Positions 7,069 through 14,805 are shown, numbered from the stretch's first letter. The stretch is DNA of 17,975 nucleotides from JAICIG01 sp035532215 (GCA_035532215.1 DATKRK010000140.1:1-17975), one strand, 5' to 3'. Made by a program: numbers and translations. Notes: generated from the letters alone by a model not told the origin.

Positions 7069-8625
7069 ATGGCCCGACAGAGTGCAAACACGCGAATCAA
7101 CATCCGCCCGGAAGTCAGCATTCTCTCCGTCTTGCGGCACTTGAACTACAAGCCGTGGTTCGCTCTGGCCGAATTCGTTGACAACTCGATTCAAAGTTTT
7201 CTGACAAATCGGCGAGCGCTTCAAGCCATTCACGGCAATGACACGCAACTTCGCGTGGACATAATCCTCGAATCCGACCCGCCCGGCAGAATCATTGTCC
7301 GGGACAATGCTGCCGGTATCTCGGAGGCCGACTACGGACGGGCGTTCAAGCCGGCAGAAGTGCCGCCCGACCGATCGGGTCTATCCGAGTTCGGCATGGG
7401 CATGAAAAGCGCGGCTTGCTGGTTTGCCCGTCAATGGTCGCTCCGAACATCTGCAATCGGTGAGCCGCTTGAGAAAACGGTGTCGTTCGACGTGGCAGAC
7501 ATCGTGCAGAACCGGATTGAGGAACTCAATATCACGACTCGCCCGGCGGAAAGGAACGTTCATTACACCGAGTTGATTCTGGATGGGCTTCACAACATGC
7601 CCCAGGGCAGAACCATCGGCAAAATTAAGGATCACCTGGCGAGTATTTATCGCGTGTTTCTCCGGGACAATTCCCTCGTGCTCACGTTCAATGACGATCC
7701 TTTGCAATATGAAACACCGCCTGTCTTGAACGCTCCCTTTTATCGCACGCCTGGTGATGAATCGCGGATGTGGCGCAAGGAGATTGATTTTGATTTTGGG
7801 GAAGGCTTGCGAGCCACAGGTTTCGCGGCGCTCAGGGAAAGGGCATCCGTTGCGTCCGCCGGATTCTCACTTTTTCGGCGTAATCGTCTCATTCAAGGGA
7901 GCGGTGACGAGGGGTACCGGCCGCTGGCCATCTTCGGACAGTCAAACAGCTACGCGTACCAGCGACTCTTTGGAGAGCTTCACCTGGAAGGATTCGAGGT
8001 AAGCCACACGAAGGACGGCTTCCGCTGGGAAGAGCATGAGGAAGTGTTCCTAGAGCTTTTTGCCGAACATCTCGACGGACAGCCGCTTCCATTACTGGCA
8101 CAAGCTGAAGGGCACCGCGTCCGGCCGTCCCAGAAATCTCTTCAGGCGGGCGCACGCACTGCTACAGAGAGAACGGCTGGTGTCATCGAACGCGACGTTC
8201 CTGCGGTGCTCGAACGCGAAATCGACGCTGGCCCGGATAAGGCTCCGCCCCCAGAGCAACTCCCCTCTGCGGAATCTCTGGCTACTGAAAGGATCATTGA
8301 TGTCGAACTGAGAGGCCAGCCCTGGCGTATTATCCTGGAACTCACGACTGATCCCGCGATCGGAGATTGGCTTAGCCTGAGTGACCAGGCCAACATTCGA
8401 GATGGTGCCGTCGAGCGGAGATGTATTTGCGTTCGCCTTTCTCTTGCCCACCCATTCATGGATCGGTTCGGGGGCACCGATGCGGCAAGTATTGAACCCA
8501 TTCTCCGCGTTGCGGCCGCAATAGGGCTTGCTGAAACTGCCGCCCGTGACGCCGGTGTTGCAATGGCAGGGACATTTCGTCGGAACATCAATGAACTTTT
8601 GAGGGATGCCCTGAGCAATCCGTAG
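7069..8625 (+). CDS. GHKL ATPase of the MutL/MORC-like class
   Basis: 518 residues. An N-terminal Bergerat-fold ATPase is clear. The N box has LAEFVDNSIQSF, with Glu35 as the likely general base and Asn39 as the Mg ligand. The next motif, VRDNAAGI, has Asp79 and Gly83. The Gly-rich lid GLSEFGMGMKSA (104-115) has Lys113. These motifs and their spacing fit the MutL/Hsp90/MORC branch rather than histidine kinases. The middle (about 210-340) is probably the S5-like transducer domain. A polar linker near 345-405 leads to a conserved-looking C-terminal domain (VRLSLAHPFMDRF to NINELLR). ATP-driven dimer closure on DNA, as in MutL and MORC, is the likely action. The ATG at 7069 is preceded by GAGAG. 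Confidence 0.88.
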   Translation: MARQSANTRINIRPEVSILSVLRHLNYKPWFALAEFVDNSIQSFLTNRRALQAIHGNDTQLRVDIILESDPPGRIIVRDNAAGISEADYGRAFKPAEVPPDRSGLSEFGMGMKSAACWFARQWSLRTSAIGEPLEKTVSFDVADIVQNRIEELNITTRPAERNVHYTELILDGLHNMPQGRTIGKIKDHLASIYRVFLRDNSLVLTFNDDPLQYETPPVLNAPFYRTPGDESRMWRKEIDFDFGEGLRATGFAALRERASVASAGFSLFRRNRLIQGSGDEGYRPLAIFGQSNSYAYQRLFGELHLEGFEVSHTKDGFRWEEHEEVFLELFAEHLDGQPLPLLAQAEGHRVRPSQKSLQAGARTATERTAGVIERDVPAVLEREIDAGPDKAPPPEQLPSAESLATERIIDVELRGQPWRIILELTTDPAIGDWLSLSDQANIRDGAVERRCICVRLSLAHPFMDRFGGTDAASIEPILRVAAAIGLAETAARDAGVAMAGTFRRNINELLRDALSNP

Positions 8626-8629
8626 GAGG
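8624..8629 (+). promoter_or_regulatory. Strong ribosome binding site for the Z1 gene
   Basis: AGGAGG ends 9 bases before the ATG at 8639 and overlaps the TAG stop of the ATPase gene (8623-8625). This fixes the Z1 start and supports translation from a shared transcript. Confidence 0.8.
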
Positions 8630-8638
8630 CGTACTGTC

Positions 8639-10903
8639 ATGAGCAACGGCGGTAACCAAGACCCATTGATCGTCGATATTCTTCCCAATCCAGCCGGCGG
8701 ATGGAATCCCGTCCCAGGCCCCGAGACAAACAGCCTCGCGCTCCCATCTCAAGCCAAGCAGCAGATCATCGACGAGGCCCTCCGCATCCTGCGGCGCTGC
8801 ATCGCCCCCGATGCAGCCGCAACATCGCAGACGGGTCTGGTCGTAGGCTATGTCCAGAGCGGCAAGACGACCTCTTTCACTACTGTGTCGGCCTTGGCTC
8901 GCGATAATGGCTACCGCATAGTGATCGTCATTGCTGGCACCACGGAACCGCTGTTCTTCCAGACACGCGACCGCCTGATCGAAACTCTCCGCCTGGAAAC
9001 CCGGCCTCGCAACAATCCCTGGCGTCACATCAGCCAGCCAAAGCTCCGCGAGAATGGGCATATCATGATCCGCGATGCACTCCAGCAATGGGACTCGCCG
9101 ACATCGACTCCCGAAGAACGCCGGACGGTGTTGGTCACGGTGATGAAACAGCATCAGCACCTTCAACACTTGATTGACGTTCTGCGTCAAACGAACGCAC
9201 AGAACGTACCAACGCTCATTATCGACGACGAGGGCGACCAGGCGGGGATGAATACGCTTGTCAATCAGGGCGAGGAAAGTACGACCTACCTTCGGTTACT
9301 GGCGCTCAAGGCAGCGCTACCTCGGCACTCCTATCTCCAGTACACCGCAACCCCACAGGCACCACTGCTCATCAGCATTGTGGATGTTCTTTCTCCCGCC
9401 TTTGCAGAGATTCTGACGCCAGGAGCGGGATATGTGGGCGGCGCAGAGTTCTTCCTGAACCAACCCAATCTGGTACGCGACATCCCTAACAACCAGATTC
9501 CAACACAAAACAATCCCCTCAACACACCTCCGGCCACGCTATTAGAGGCCATGCGGCTCTTCTTTGTCGGTGTTGCGGTGGGCTACATTCAGGGGCAGCC
9601 AGACCGTAATTGCTCCATGATGGTCCATCCTTCACAACGAACGGACCCACACAATCAATTCTTCAACTGGGTTTCGGCCGCAAAGCGCGAATGGCTCGCA
9701 ATTCTCGACCTGCCAGACGGCGACGTAGACAAAACAGATTTGTTGAACCAATTTCGGCAGGCCTATGATGACTTAGCGCAGACCGTAACGAACATCCCCC
9801 CCTACGATCAGGTCATTGCCCGATTGCGTGTTTCAGTATCACAAACTGAAATCAGGGAGATAAACACCCGCGATCCTCGACCCGGCCGGCGGCGAAAAAC
9901 CCCACAGATAAAGTGGGGGGAAAACTACTCGTGGATTCTTGTGGGCGGTCAGGCAATGGATCGTGGCTTCACCGTGGAGGGTCTCACCGTCACTTACATG
10001 CCGCGAGGGCTTGGCATGGGCAACGCTGACACGGTTCAGCAACGTGCCCGCTTCTTTGGGTACAAACGCGATTATCTTGGCCTATGCCGAATTTTCGTCG
10101 GGCCAGACGTGCGCCGCGCCTTCCGCAGCTACGTCGAGCATGAAGAGGACATCCACAATGAGTTGAGCCAGTTTGGCCAATCGGGACGGCCTTTGTCAGA
10201 ATGGCGACGCGAGTTCTTTCTCAGCCGGCGACTTCGGCCAACTCGCGACAATGTAATCAACATCGCTTACCAGCGTGTCCGCCTCGGTGATGATTGGGTG
10301 TATCCGAACGGACCGCACGATTCCGAAGAAGCGATTCAGACCAACCGGGCACTGTTCGATAATTTTCGCCTTGCTCACACGTTCGGTGCGTATAACGGTC
10401 TCGACTTGCGGCAAAGCAGCCATCGTAATCTGGTTTTGCATGACATCTCTCTTCAGACCGTCCACGAGGAGTTGCTTACCCGCTACCGCGTTTCCCGGCT
10501 CGATGACTCCGTTCAGTTCGGCCCGGTGCTTCGCCTGATCCAACTTCACCTCATCGACAATCCTGGCGCAACATGTACGGTTTTCTTGATGGCCGAAGGC
10601 CACAGGAGACGCCGGGCCTACGATCCCGAAGTTATCGACAACGATGGCAGAGTGAGCCAGCGCGGCAGCATCCGCGAGCTTTTCCAGGGGAAGCAATACG
10701 CCGGTCGCGGCAATCAGCGTCAGGAAACCTACCCTGGCGACCGCGAGGTTCGGGGAACGCAAGGTATCACCGTGCAACTCAGTTATCTCGACCTTGGTGA
10801 ACAGAATAATATTGTAGCGGAAAACGTTCCGCACCTGAACATCTGGATTCCCGCTGACATGGCGCGTGACACGTTCATTCAGCCGCAGGGGGGAGGGACA
10901 TGA
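8639..10903 (+). CDS. Z1-domain superfamily 2 helicase-like ATPase
   Basis: 754 residues. The Walker A motif is GYVQSGKTTSF with Lys76, in the GxVQSGKT form typical of Z1 proteins. Walker B is LIIDDEGDQ (Asp196, Asp197, Glu198). A motif III-like YTATPQA lies at 235-241. The Z1 region proper follows: VGGQAMDRGFTVEGL (435-449), then a motif VI-like QQRARFFGYK (467-476) with arginines that could serve as fingers. The protein probably uses ATP to translocate on or remodel DNA for the nuclease; helicase activity is not shown by sequence. The stop overlaps the next start as ATGA. No motif is damaged and the length is in the range expected for Z1 proteins. Confidence 0.92.
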   Translation: MSNGGNQDPLIVDILPNPAGGWNPVPGPETNSLALPSQAKQQIIDEALRILRRCIAPDAAATSQTGLVVGYVQSGKTTSFTTVSALARDNGYRIVIVIAGTTEPLFFQTRDRLIETLRLETRPRNNPWRHISQPKLRENGHIMIRDALQQWDSPTSTPEERRTVLVTVMKQHQHLQHLIDVLRQTNAQNVPTLIIDDEGDQAGMNTLVNQGEESTTYLRLLALKAALPRHSYLQYTATPQAPLLISIVDVLSPAFAEILTPGAGYVGGAEFFLNQPNLVRDIPNNQIPTQNNPLNTPPATLLEAMRLFFVGVAVGYIQGQPDRNCSMMVHPSQRTDPHNQFFNWVSAAKREWLAILDLPDGDVDKTDLLNQFRQAYDDLAQTVTNIPPYDQVIARLRVSVSQTEIREINTRDPRPGRRRKTPQIKWGENYSWILVGGQAMDRGFTVEGLTVTYMPRGLGMGNADTVQQRARFFGYKRDYLGLCRIFVGPDVRRAFRSYVEHEEDIHNELSQFGQSGRPLSEWRREFFLSRRLRPTRDNVINIAYQRVRLGDDWVYPNGPHDSEEAIQTNRALFDNFRLAHTFGAYNGLDLRQSSHRNLVLHDISLQTVHEELLTRYRVSRLDDSVQFGPVLRLIQLHLIDNPGATCTVFLMAEGHRRRRAYDPEVIDNDGRVSQRGSIRELFQGKQYAGRGNQRQETYPGDREVRGTQGITVQLSYLDLGEQNNIVAENVPHLNIWIPADMARDTFIQPQGGGT

Positions 10904-11913
10904 GCGAATCCTTCCCCGACCTGGTCCAGATTTTCGATAGTCTGTCAGCACCGTCGGCGAATGTTGGCCTGGGGCGGTTTTGTGCTTATCCAATTCCGGG
11001 TTATCCCGCATGCGCGATTGGCAAGGATACTTCAGGAAACCCGGTTCTCCTCGTGCAGGCAGATAATGTCCTGCCCGGTACCGCAGCACCGCTGGTGCTG
11101 GAGCATCTCTGTGTCATCCACCTTGTGAATTGCCGAGTTCATACCGGCCAGCTGGGGGAGCAGCAACAGACGCTATCAGTTATCCGCTGTACCGGAACCG
11201 ACAGGGCGTTGCACGAATACTTTCTTCGCTCCCTTCATCCAATCATTGCATCGCTCCCGCAGCATCCATCACGCGATCAGGTAAGCCAGGCCGTCGAGCG
11301 TCTTATTGATCTGTTCCGGCGAATGGCTGATGTGCCGCGTAAGACGGTCACGGGCCTGTGGGCAGAGTTATTCATTATCGCAAGGTCCAGTGACCCGGCG
11401 ACTTTGCTGGAGGCGTGGCATTCGATCCCGGAGGAAAAATTCGACTTTGCCATCGGTATTGACCGCCTAGATGTCAAAGCCGCGTCTGGCGGACTTCGCA
11501 TTCATCACTTTGCTCTGGAGCAATTGCGACCGGTCGCGCAAATCAGAGTTCTCATCGCATCACTCCTTGCCGAACGCACCCAGGGCGGCACGAGCCTCAA
11601 TGACTTGGTCGATTCCATCCGAACGAGAGTCACCGACGCAACTCTGCTTATTCGCCTCGACAGCGTTGTTGCCCAGACGCTGGGCCAGGATTGGCGTGCC
11701 ATGCAAGATACCCGATTCGATCTCCAGCAGGCGATCCAGTCTTTGCGGTTCGTCGATGCGGCGGTCATTCCTTCGGTGGCTGCACCCAGCCCGCCGGAGG
11801 TCTCGGCAGTGCATTTCCGCGTGGATTTGACGCAGCACCCGATGCCTTCCCCAGACACCTTGATTCAGGGAAGTGGCGTGTTTCGAGTTGCGATCCCTCG
11901 CGCGGACCCGTGA
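10900..11913 (+). CDS. PD-(D/E)XK motif protein (DUF4420-like), probable nuclease subunit
   Basis: 337 residues. The nuclease core is recognisable: Glu156 in TGLWAELFII, Asp182 in KFDFAIG, and the DVK triad element Asp191-Val-Lys193 in DRLDVKAAS, which together give the E...D...(D/E)xK pattern of the PD-(D/E)XK superfamily. The domain arrangement (about 150 residues before the core) and its position immediately after Z1 fit the DUF4420 family. It is the likely DNA-cleaving component, directed by the ATPases and blocked by methylation; this is inferred. The ATG at 10900 overlaps the Z1 stop by four bases, so translation is probably coupled. This is the last gene of the cassette, and no AIPR gene follows. 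Confidence 0.87.
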   Translation: MSESFPDLVQIFDSLSAPSANVGLGRFCAYPIPGYPACAIGKDTSGNPVLLVQADNVLPGTAAPLVLEHLCVIHLVNCRVHTGQLGEQQQTLSVIRCTGTDRALHEYFLRSLHPIIASLPQHPSRDQVSQAVERLIDLFRRMADVPRKTVTGLWAELFIIARSSDPATLLEAWHSIPEEKFDFAIGIDRLDVKAASGGLRIHHFALEQLRPVAQIRVLIASLLAERTQGGTSLNDLVDSIRTRVTDATLLIRLDSVVAQTLGQDWRAMQDTRFDLQQAIQSLRFVDAAVIPSVAAPSPPEVSAVHFRVDLTQHPMPSPDTLIQGSGVFRVAIPRADP

Positions 11914-11921
11914 GGAACACG

Positions 11922-12155
11922 TCATTCCAACAACGTCCGCCTCACGATTGCGTAAATCGAGCGCGCCGCTTCCTGCGGTTCACTGAGAATATCCGTTTCC
12001 CGAATCCGCACGACCTTGCCGCCGGCATGCACGAATTCGGCGAGGAGCTTGCCGATGTCGGGCGCGGAAGCGTGCGTTCCGCATCGACGACGAGCAGGGG
12101 CGCGTCGCAACTCGCCGTCCGATCGAGTACGATTGGCGTGGAACAAAGCCTGCAA
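11922..12155 (-). pseudogene. Possible remnant of a host gene at the cassette's right edge
   Basis: A minus-strand frame with host-like GC-rich codon use ends at a TGA only eight bases beyond the nuclease stop. Its C-terminal half reads like real protein (DIGKLLAEFVHAGGKVVRIR, then ETDILSEPQEAARSIYAIV), whereas its N-terminal half is Arg-rich and unnatural. The neighbouring minus frame at about 12080-12130 reads CDAPLLVVDAERT, which would join it sensibly after a frameshift. The best start is only a TTG at 12155. I do not recognise the family; a nuclease-like tail (VVRIRE) is conceivable. It may be the 3' end of a gene truncated when the cassette arrived, or it may be a chance frame. Confidence 0.3.
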
Positions 12156-12188
12156 ATGAATTCCGACGCGTTCGACGGAGAATCGACC

Positions 12189-13415
12189 ATGTTACGATTG
12201 AGCGTCTTGTTGGCCGTCGTTTTGTGTTGCGTCATGGTTCGCGCCGCCGAGGCGACGCACTTGAATACGGTCGCCCGCGGGCGGGTCAAACTGCTCGATG
12301 CGCCGGCCGCGGGCGGCGTGTCGCGAGCGACGGTCGTCGACGATCTGCCGCTGGCACATACCGCGCAGCTCTTGCCGCTCGATCAGCAGGGCCGCCTCGT
12401 CGGCCAGCAGGATGCCGCCGCCCAAGCCGCTCAAGTCTTCAAGAATCTCGACGCGGCCTTGCGCGCGGCCGGCTCGTCGCTCGACGCGGTCGTCAAGCTC
12501 AACCTGTACGTATCCGACGAGTCGCGCGTCGGCGACGTGGAACGCGTCGTGGCGCAAACCTTTCGCGGCGAAGTGCGGCCCGCGGCCAGCCTGGTGATTA
12601 CGCGTTTGCCGCGCGAGGGCGTCTTCGTCGCGGCCGATGCCATTGGCATCGTCGAATCAGAAAAAACCGCGGAGGTCTCGCTGCACCGCAGCCCGGCGCT
12701 CGCCGGCCGCGGCGCCCACGCGGCCGTGCTGCCCGCGGGCGTGCGGATCTACATTGCCGGCCAGGCGGAGCCGGGCGATTTGAAAACGGCGACTCGCAAA
12801 ACGCTGGAAAGCTTGCGGGCCACGCTCAAGTTCTTAGGGCGCGGCGACCGCGATATCGTCGAGTTGAAGGCCTTCGTCACGCCGATGTCGGCGGCGGCGG
12901 ACGTTGAGCAGGTCGTCGAGGAATTTTTTGGCGAGCGAGCGGCGCCGCCCTTGGCCCTCGTCGAATGGGAATCGAATTTGCCGATCGAGATTGAACTGGT
13001 GGCCTCCGGCGGCGAGGCGGGAAAGCAGGCCGAGAATGCTCCGACTGTCGATTTCCTCACTCCGCCTGGCATGACGACGTCGCCCGTCTTCAGCCGGGTT
13101 GCGCGGATTCACGGCGGGCCGACGATCTATATCGGCGGGCTGTTCGGCGGCCAGGCGACGACCGGCGCCGAGCAGGTCGAAGAAATCTTCGCCGCGCTTC
13201 GCGACGCGCTCGAGCAAACGGGCGGCGATCTGCTGCACCTGGCCAAGGCCACGTATTACGTGTCCGACGAAGATGCCAGTCGCGCACTGAACGAACTGCG
13301 GCCCAAGTATTACGACCCGGCGCGTCCGCCGGCCGCATCCAAAGCGATGGTCCGCGCCGTCGGCCGACCCAAGAAGACGATCACGCTCGACATGATTGCG
13401 GCGCCCGCCCGCTAA
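12189..13415 (+). CDS. Secreted protein with three tandem Rid (YjgF/YER057c/UK114) domains
   Basis: 408 residues. The ATG at 12189 follows GGAG with 8 bases between and opens with a signal peptide (MLRLSVLLAVVLCCVMVRAA, cleavage near AEA at residue 22), so the protein is probably exported. A longer frame upstream lacks any such start and is rejected. Three Rid-like units follow, about residues 50-155, 160-275 and 280-405; each has a helix plus a KxxxYVSD or KAFVTP-type strand. The Arg that binds the substrate carboxylate in RidA enamine deaminases is Ala133 in unit 1 (RPAAS), Leu in unit 2 (PPLAL) and Ala in unit 3 (PPAAS), so classical imine/enamine deaminase activity is unlikely. The function is unknown. 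Confidence 0.85.
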   Translation: MLRLSVLLAVVLCCVMVRAAEATHLNTVARGRVKLLDAPAAGGVSRATVVDDLPLAHTAQLLPLDQQGRLVGQQDAAAQAAQVFKNLDAALRAAGSSLDAVVKLNLYVSDESRVGDVERVVAQTFRGEVRPAASLVITRLPREGVFVAADAIGIVESEKTAEVSLHRSPALAGRGAHAAVLPAGVRIYIAGQAEPGDLKTATRKTLESLRATLKFLGRGDRDIVELKAFVTPMSAAADVEQVVEEFFGERAAPPLALVEWESNLPIEIELVASGGEAGKQAENAPTVDFLTPPGMTTSPVFSRVARIHGGPTIYIGGLFGGQATTGAEQVEEIFAALRDALEQTGGDLLHLAKATYYVSDEDASRALNELRPKYYDPARPPAASKAMVRAVGRPKKTITLDMIAAPAR

Positions 13416-13622
13416 TTGTCGCCCGTCGACCGATGCAAAGCCTTCGTTTCCGAGCGATGTTTGGCGTGGGCCCCTGGTATTTTCACGGCGGCGAGCGATC
13501 TTACGCGATCTGGATTGGCACGAGCGTTTTCCATGCCTCAATACTATCCACTTCGCTCTTGTTCTTCCGCGTCTGCGGCTATCGCCTCGTGCGCGTCGCT
13601 GGTCGCCGCTGACGGGAAACGC
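13416..13622. other. Intergenic region between convergent genes
   Basis: About 207 bases between the Rid gene and the first acetyltransferase. A 59-codon plus-strand frame exists at 13433-13612 with a hydrophobic middle, but it has no ribosome binding site and no recognised motif, so it is not called. No strong terminator hairpin stands out. Confidence 0.4.
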
Positions 13623-14132
13623 TCATTCGGGCGGCGAAGGACTCGTCGCCGCAAAAACCAGCACTTCCCGACCGTTGCGCTGAATGGTCCTTTCGAGCGT
13701 CATCCCGAGTTTCTCGGCCACGCGGTGCGAGGGCCCGTTGGCGCTCTGCACGGTCGCGATCACCCGGCGAAAGGCCAAGCGATCGAAGCCGTAGGCCAGC
13801 ACGGCTCGGGCGGCTTCGGTCGCCAGCCCGCGGCCCCAATATCGAGAGGCCAGCCGCCAGCCCATTTCGGCGCCGTCTGCGGCGGGCGTGAAGCCGCAGA
13901 AGCCGGCCAGACAGCCGTCGGCTTTGAGGATCATGGGCCAGCGGCAGTATCCGTACCGACGTTCGATCGAGATCGCCTCTTCGATGAACTGCCTGGTCGT
14001 TTCCAGCGACCAGCAGGCGCCGTCGGCCACGTATTGCATCACGAGCGGATCGGAGCAAATCGCGTGGCACGGCGCTTCGTCGTCGGCGGTCCACCGGCGG
14101 AGAATCAGACGTTCGGTTTCGAGAATGTGCAA
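13623..14132 (-). CDS. GNAT acetyltransferase, RimJ/RimL type
   Basis: 169 residues. It transfers an acetyl group from acetyl-CoA to an amine; the RimJ/RimL subgroup often acts on protein N-termini or small molecules, and the substrate here is unknown. The N-terminus HILETERLILRRWTADD is the classic RimJ/L opening. The acetyl-CoA pyrophosphate loop is RYWGRGLATEA, followed by a helix and the C-terminal GxSxRVxEKLGM pattern (GPSHRVAEKLGM). No ATG or GTG lies between the upstream stop and the conserved start, so the TTG at 14132 is used. It is preceded by GAGGGA about 9 bases upstream, a sequence that is part of the adjacent intergenic repeat. Confidence 0.88.
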   Translation of the reverse strand: MHILETERLILRRWTADDEAPCHAICSDPLVMQYVADGACWSLETTRQFIEEAISIERRYGYCRWPMILKADGCLAGFCGFTPAADGAEMGWRLASRYWGRGLATEAARAVLAYGFDRLAFRRVIATVQSANGPSHRVAEKLGMTLERTIQRNGREVLVFAATSPSPPE

Positions 14133-14142
14133 GCAATTCGTC

Positions 14143-14268
14143 CCTCGCCCGGATCAGCCCTCGGCCCTGGAGGGCCGGGCGCCCTCGCCCGGCCCGCTTT
14201 CGACGGGCGAGGGCGCCCGTCGCTCCATAAAAAGCTCTCGACGGGCGAGGGCGCCCGTCGCTCCATAA
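14143..14268. repeat. Cluster of GC hairpin repeats, including two perfect 31-bp direct copies
   Basis: Units 14200-14230 and 14238-14268 are identical 31-mers separated by 7 bases. Each contains a perfect 9-bp stem, CGACGGGCG and CGCCCGTCG, around an AGGG loop (14201-14222 and 14239-14260). An inverted member, GCCGGGCG-CCCT-CGCCCGGC, lies at 14174-14193. The family is shared with the hairpin at 1176-1195. The cluster lies between two co-oriented acetyltransferase genes and may attenuate or end the upstream transcript. Confidence 0.8.
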
Positions 14269-14298
14269 CAAGCAGCCCTGACAGCATAATCATCCGGG

Positions 14299-14805
14299 CT
14301 AAAGTTCTCTGCGAATCGTCTCTTGCCGGTACAAAACCAAACCCGCCTTCTGATAATTCGACAACGCAGCGGGATGATCGAGCGTGCAGGTGTGCAACCA
14401 GAAGCGTTTGGGCTCGTAGCTCCAGGCTTTGTCGACGGCCCATTGCAGGAACCATTTGCCTAGCCCCTGACCGATGAAAGCGGGCGTCAGGCCGAATTGA
14501 ACCAGTTCGATTTCGTCTGGCTGGCGGCGATCCAATTCGGCGAATCCGGCCGGTTCGCCGTCGACGTGCAGAACGTGCAACTCATCGCGCGGGTCGCCGA
14601 TGATGGCGGCCAGGGCCTCGTCCGCCATCTTCCGCCGGCTCAGCCAATAGTAGTCCTGGCCCACGGCGTCATACAGCGAGCGGTAATACGGCACGCTCGG
14701 CGACGCGACGTGCTCGACCGAGAGGCCCGCTCGCGGGGCCGGTACGACGCGCCGCGAAGGGGCCAGCATTTCGAGATAGTAAACCGTGACTTCGACCTGT
14801 TCCAT
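14299..14805 (-). CDS. GNAT family N-acetyltransferase
   Basis: About 168 residues from the ATG at 14805 (MEQVEVTVYYLEM); an ATG at 14832 would add nine residues (MLSRCCTRA) with no family resemblance. The GNAT core is visible: strand GEPAGFAELDRR, strand IELVQFGLTP, then the acetyl-CoA loop IGQGLGKWFLQWAVDKAW, and finally DHPAALSNYQKAGLVLYRQE, where Asn and Tyr hold the usual positions. The substrate is unknown. It is not closely similar to the neighbouring RimJ/L-type gene, so the pair is not a recent duplication. The two lie on the same strand but are separated by about 165 bases of repeats. Confidence 0.87.
   Translation of the reverse strand: MEQVEVTVYYLEMLAPSRRVVPAPRAGLSVEHVASPSVPYYRSLYDAVGQDYYWLSRRKMADEALAAIIGDPRDELHVLHVDGEPAGFAELDRRQPDEIELVQFGLTPAFIGQGLGKWFLQWAVDKAWSYEPKRFWLHTCTLDHPAALSNYQKAGLVLYRQETIRREL

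Larger units (their letters stand above)
5707..11913 (+). other. Four-gene defence cassette: C5 methyltransferase, GHKL ATPase, Z1 ATPase, PD-(D/E)XK protein
   Basis: Four co-oriented genes form a tight block: a 24-nt gap, then a 13-nt gap, then an ATGA overlap. The families (cytosine methylase, MutL/MORC-like GHKL ATPase, Z1-domain helicase-like ATPase, DUF4420 PD-(D/E)XK protein) match the restriction-modification systems predicted by Iyer, Abhiman and Aravind in their study of MORC origins. They also match four of the five components of the Mza antiphage system as I recall it. An AIPR gene, the usual fifth member, is absent: the next gene is a host-like Rid protein. The block appears lower in GC than both flanks. 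The gene families are secure; phage defence in this organism is inferred. Confidence 0.85.

Noticed and set aside
11691..12188. N-terminal extension of the Rid gene back into the nuclease gene
   Set aside because: The ATG at 12189 has a good ribosome binding site and begins a clear signal peptide; the upstream part is read from the nuclease gene's DNA in another frame.
13433..13612. A 59-codon frame with a hydrophobic middle between the Rid and GNAT genes
   Set aside because: No ribosome binding site, no recognisable motif, and no context that supports expression.
14200..14268. Possible CRISPR array from two identical 31-bp units
   Set aside because: The gap is only 7 bases and the units are strong palindromes of a family seen elsewhere in the window.
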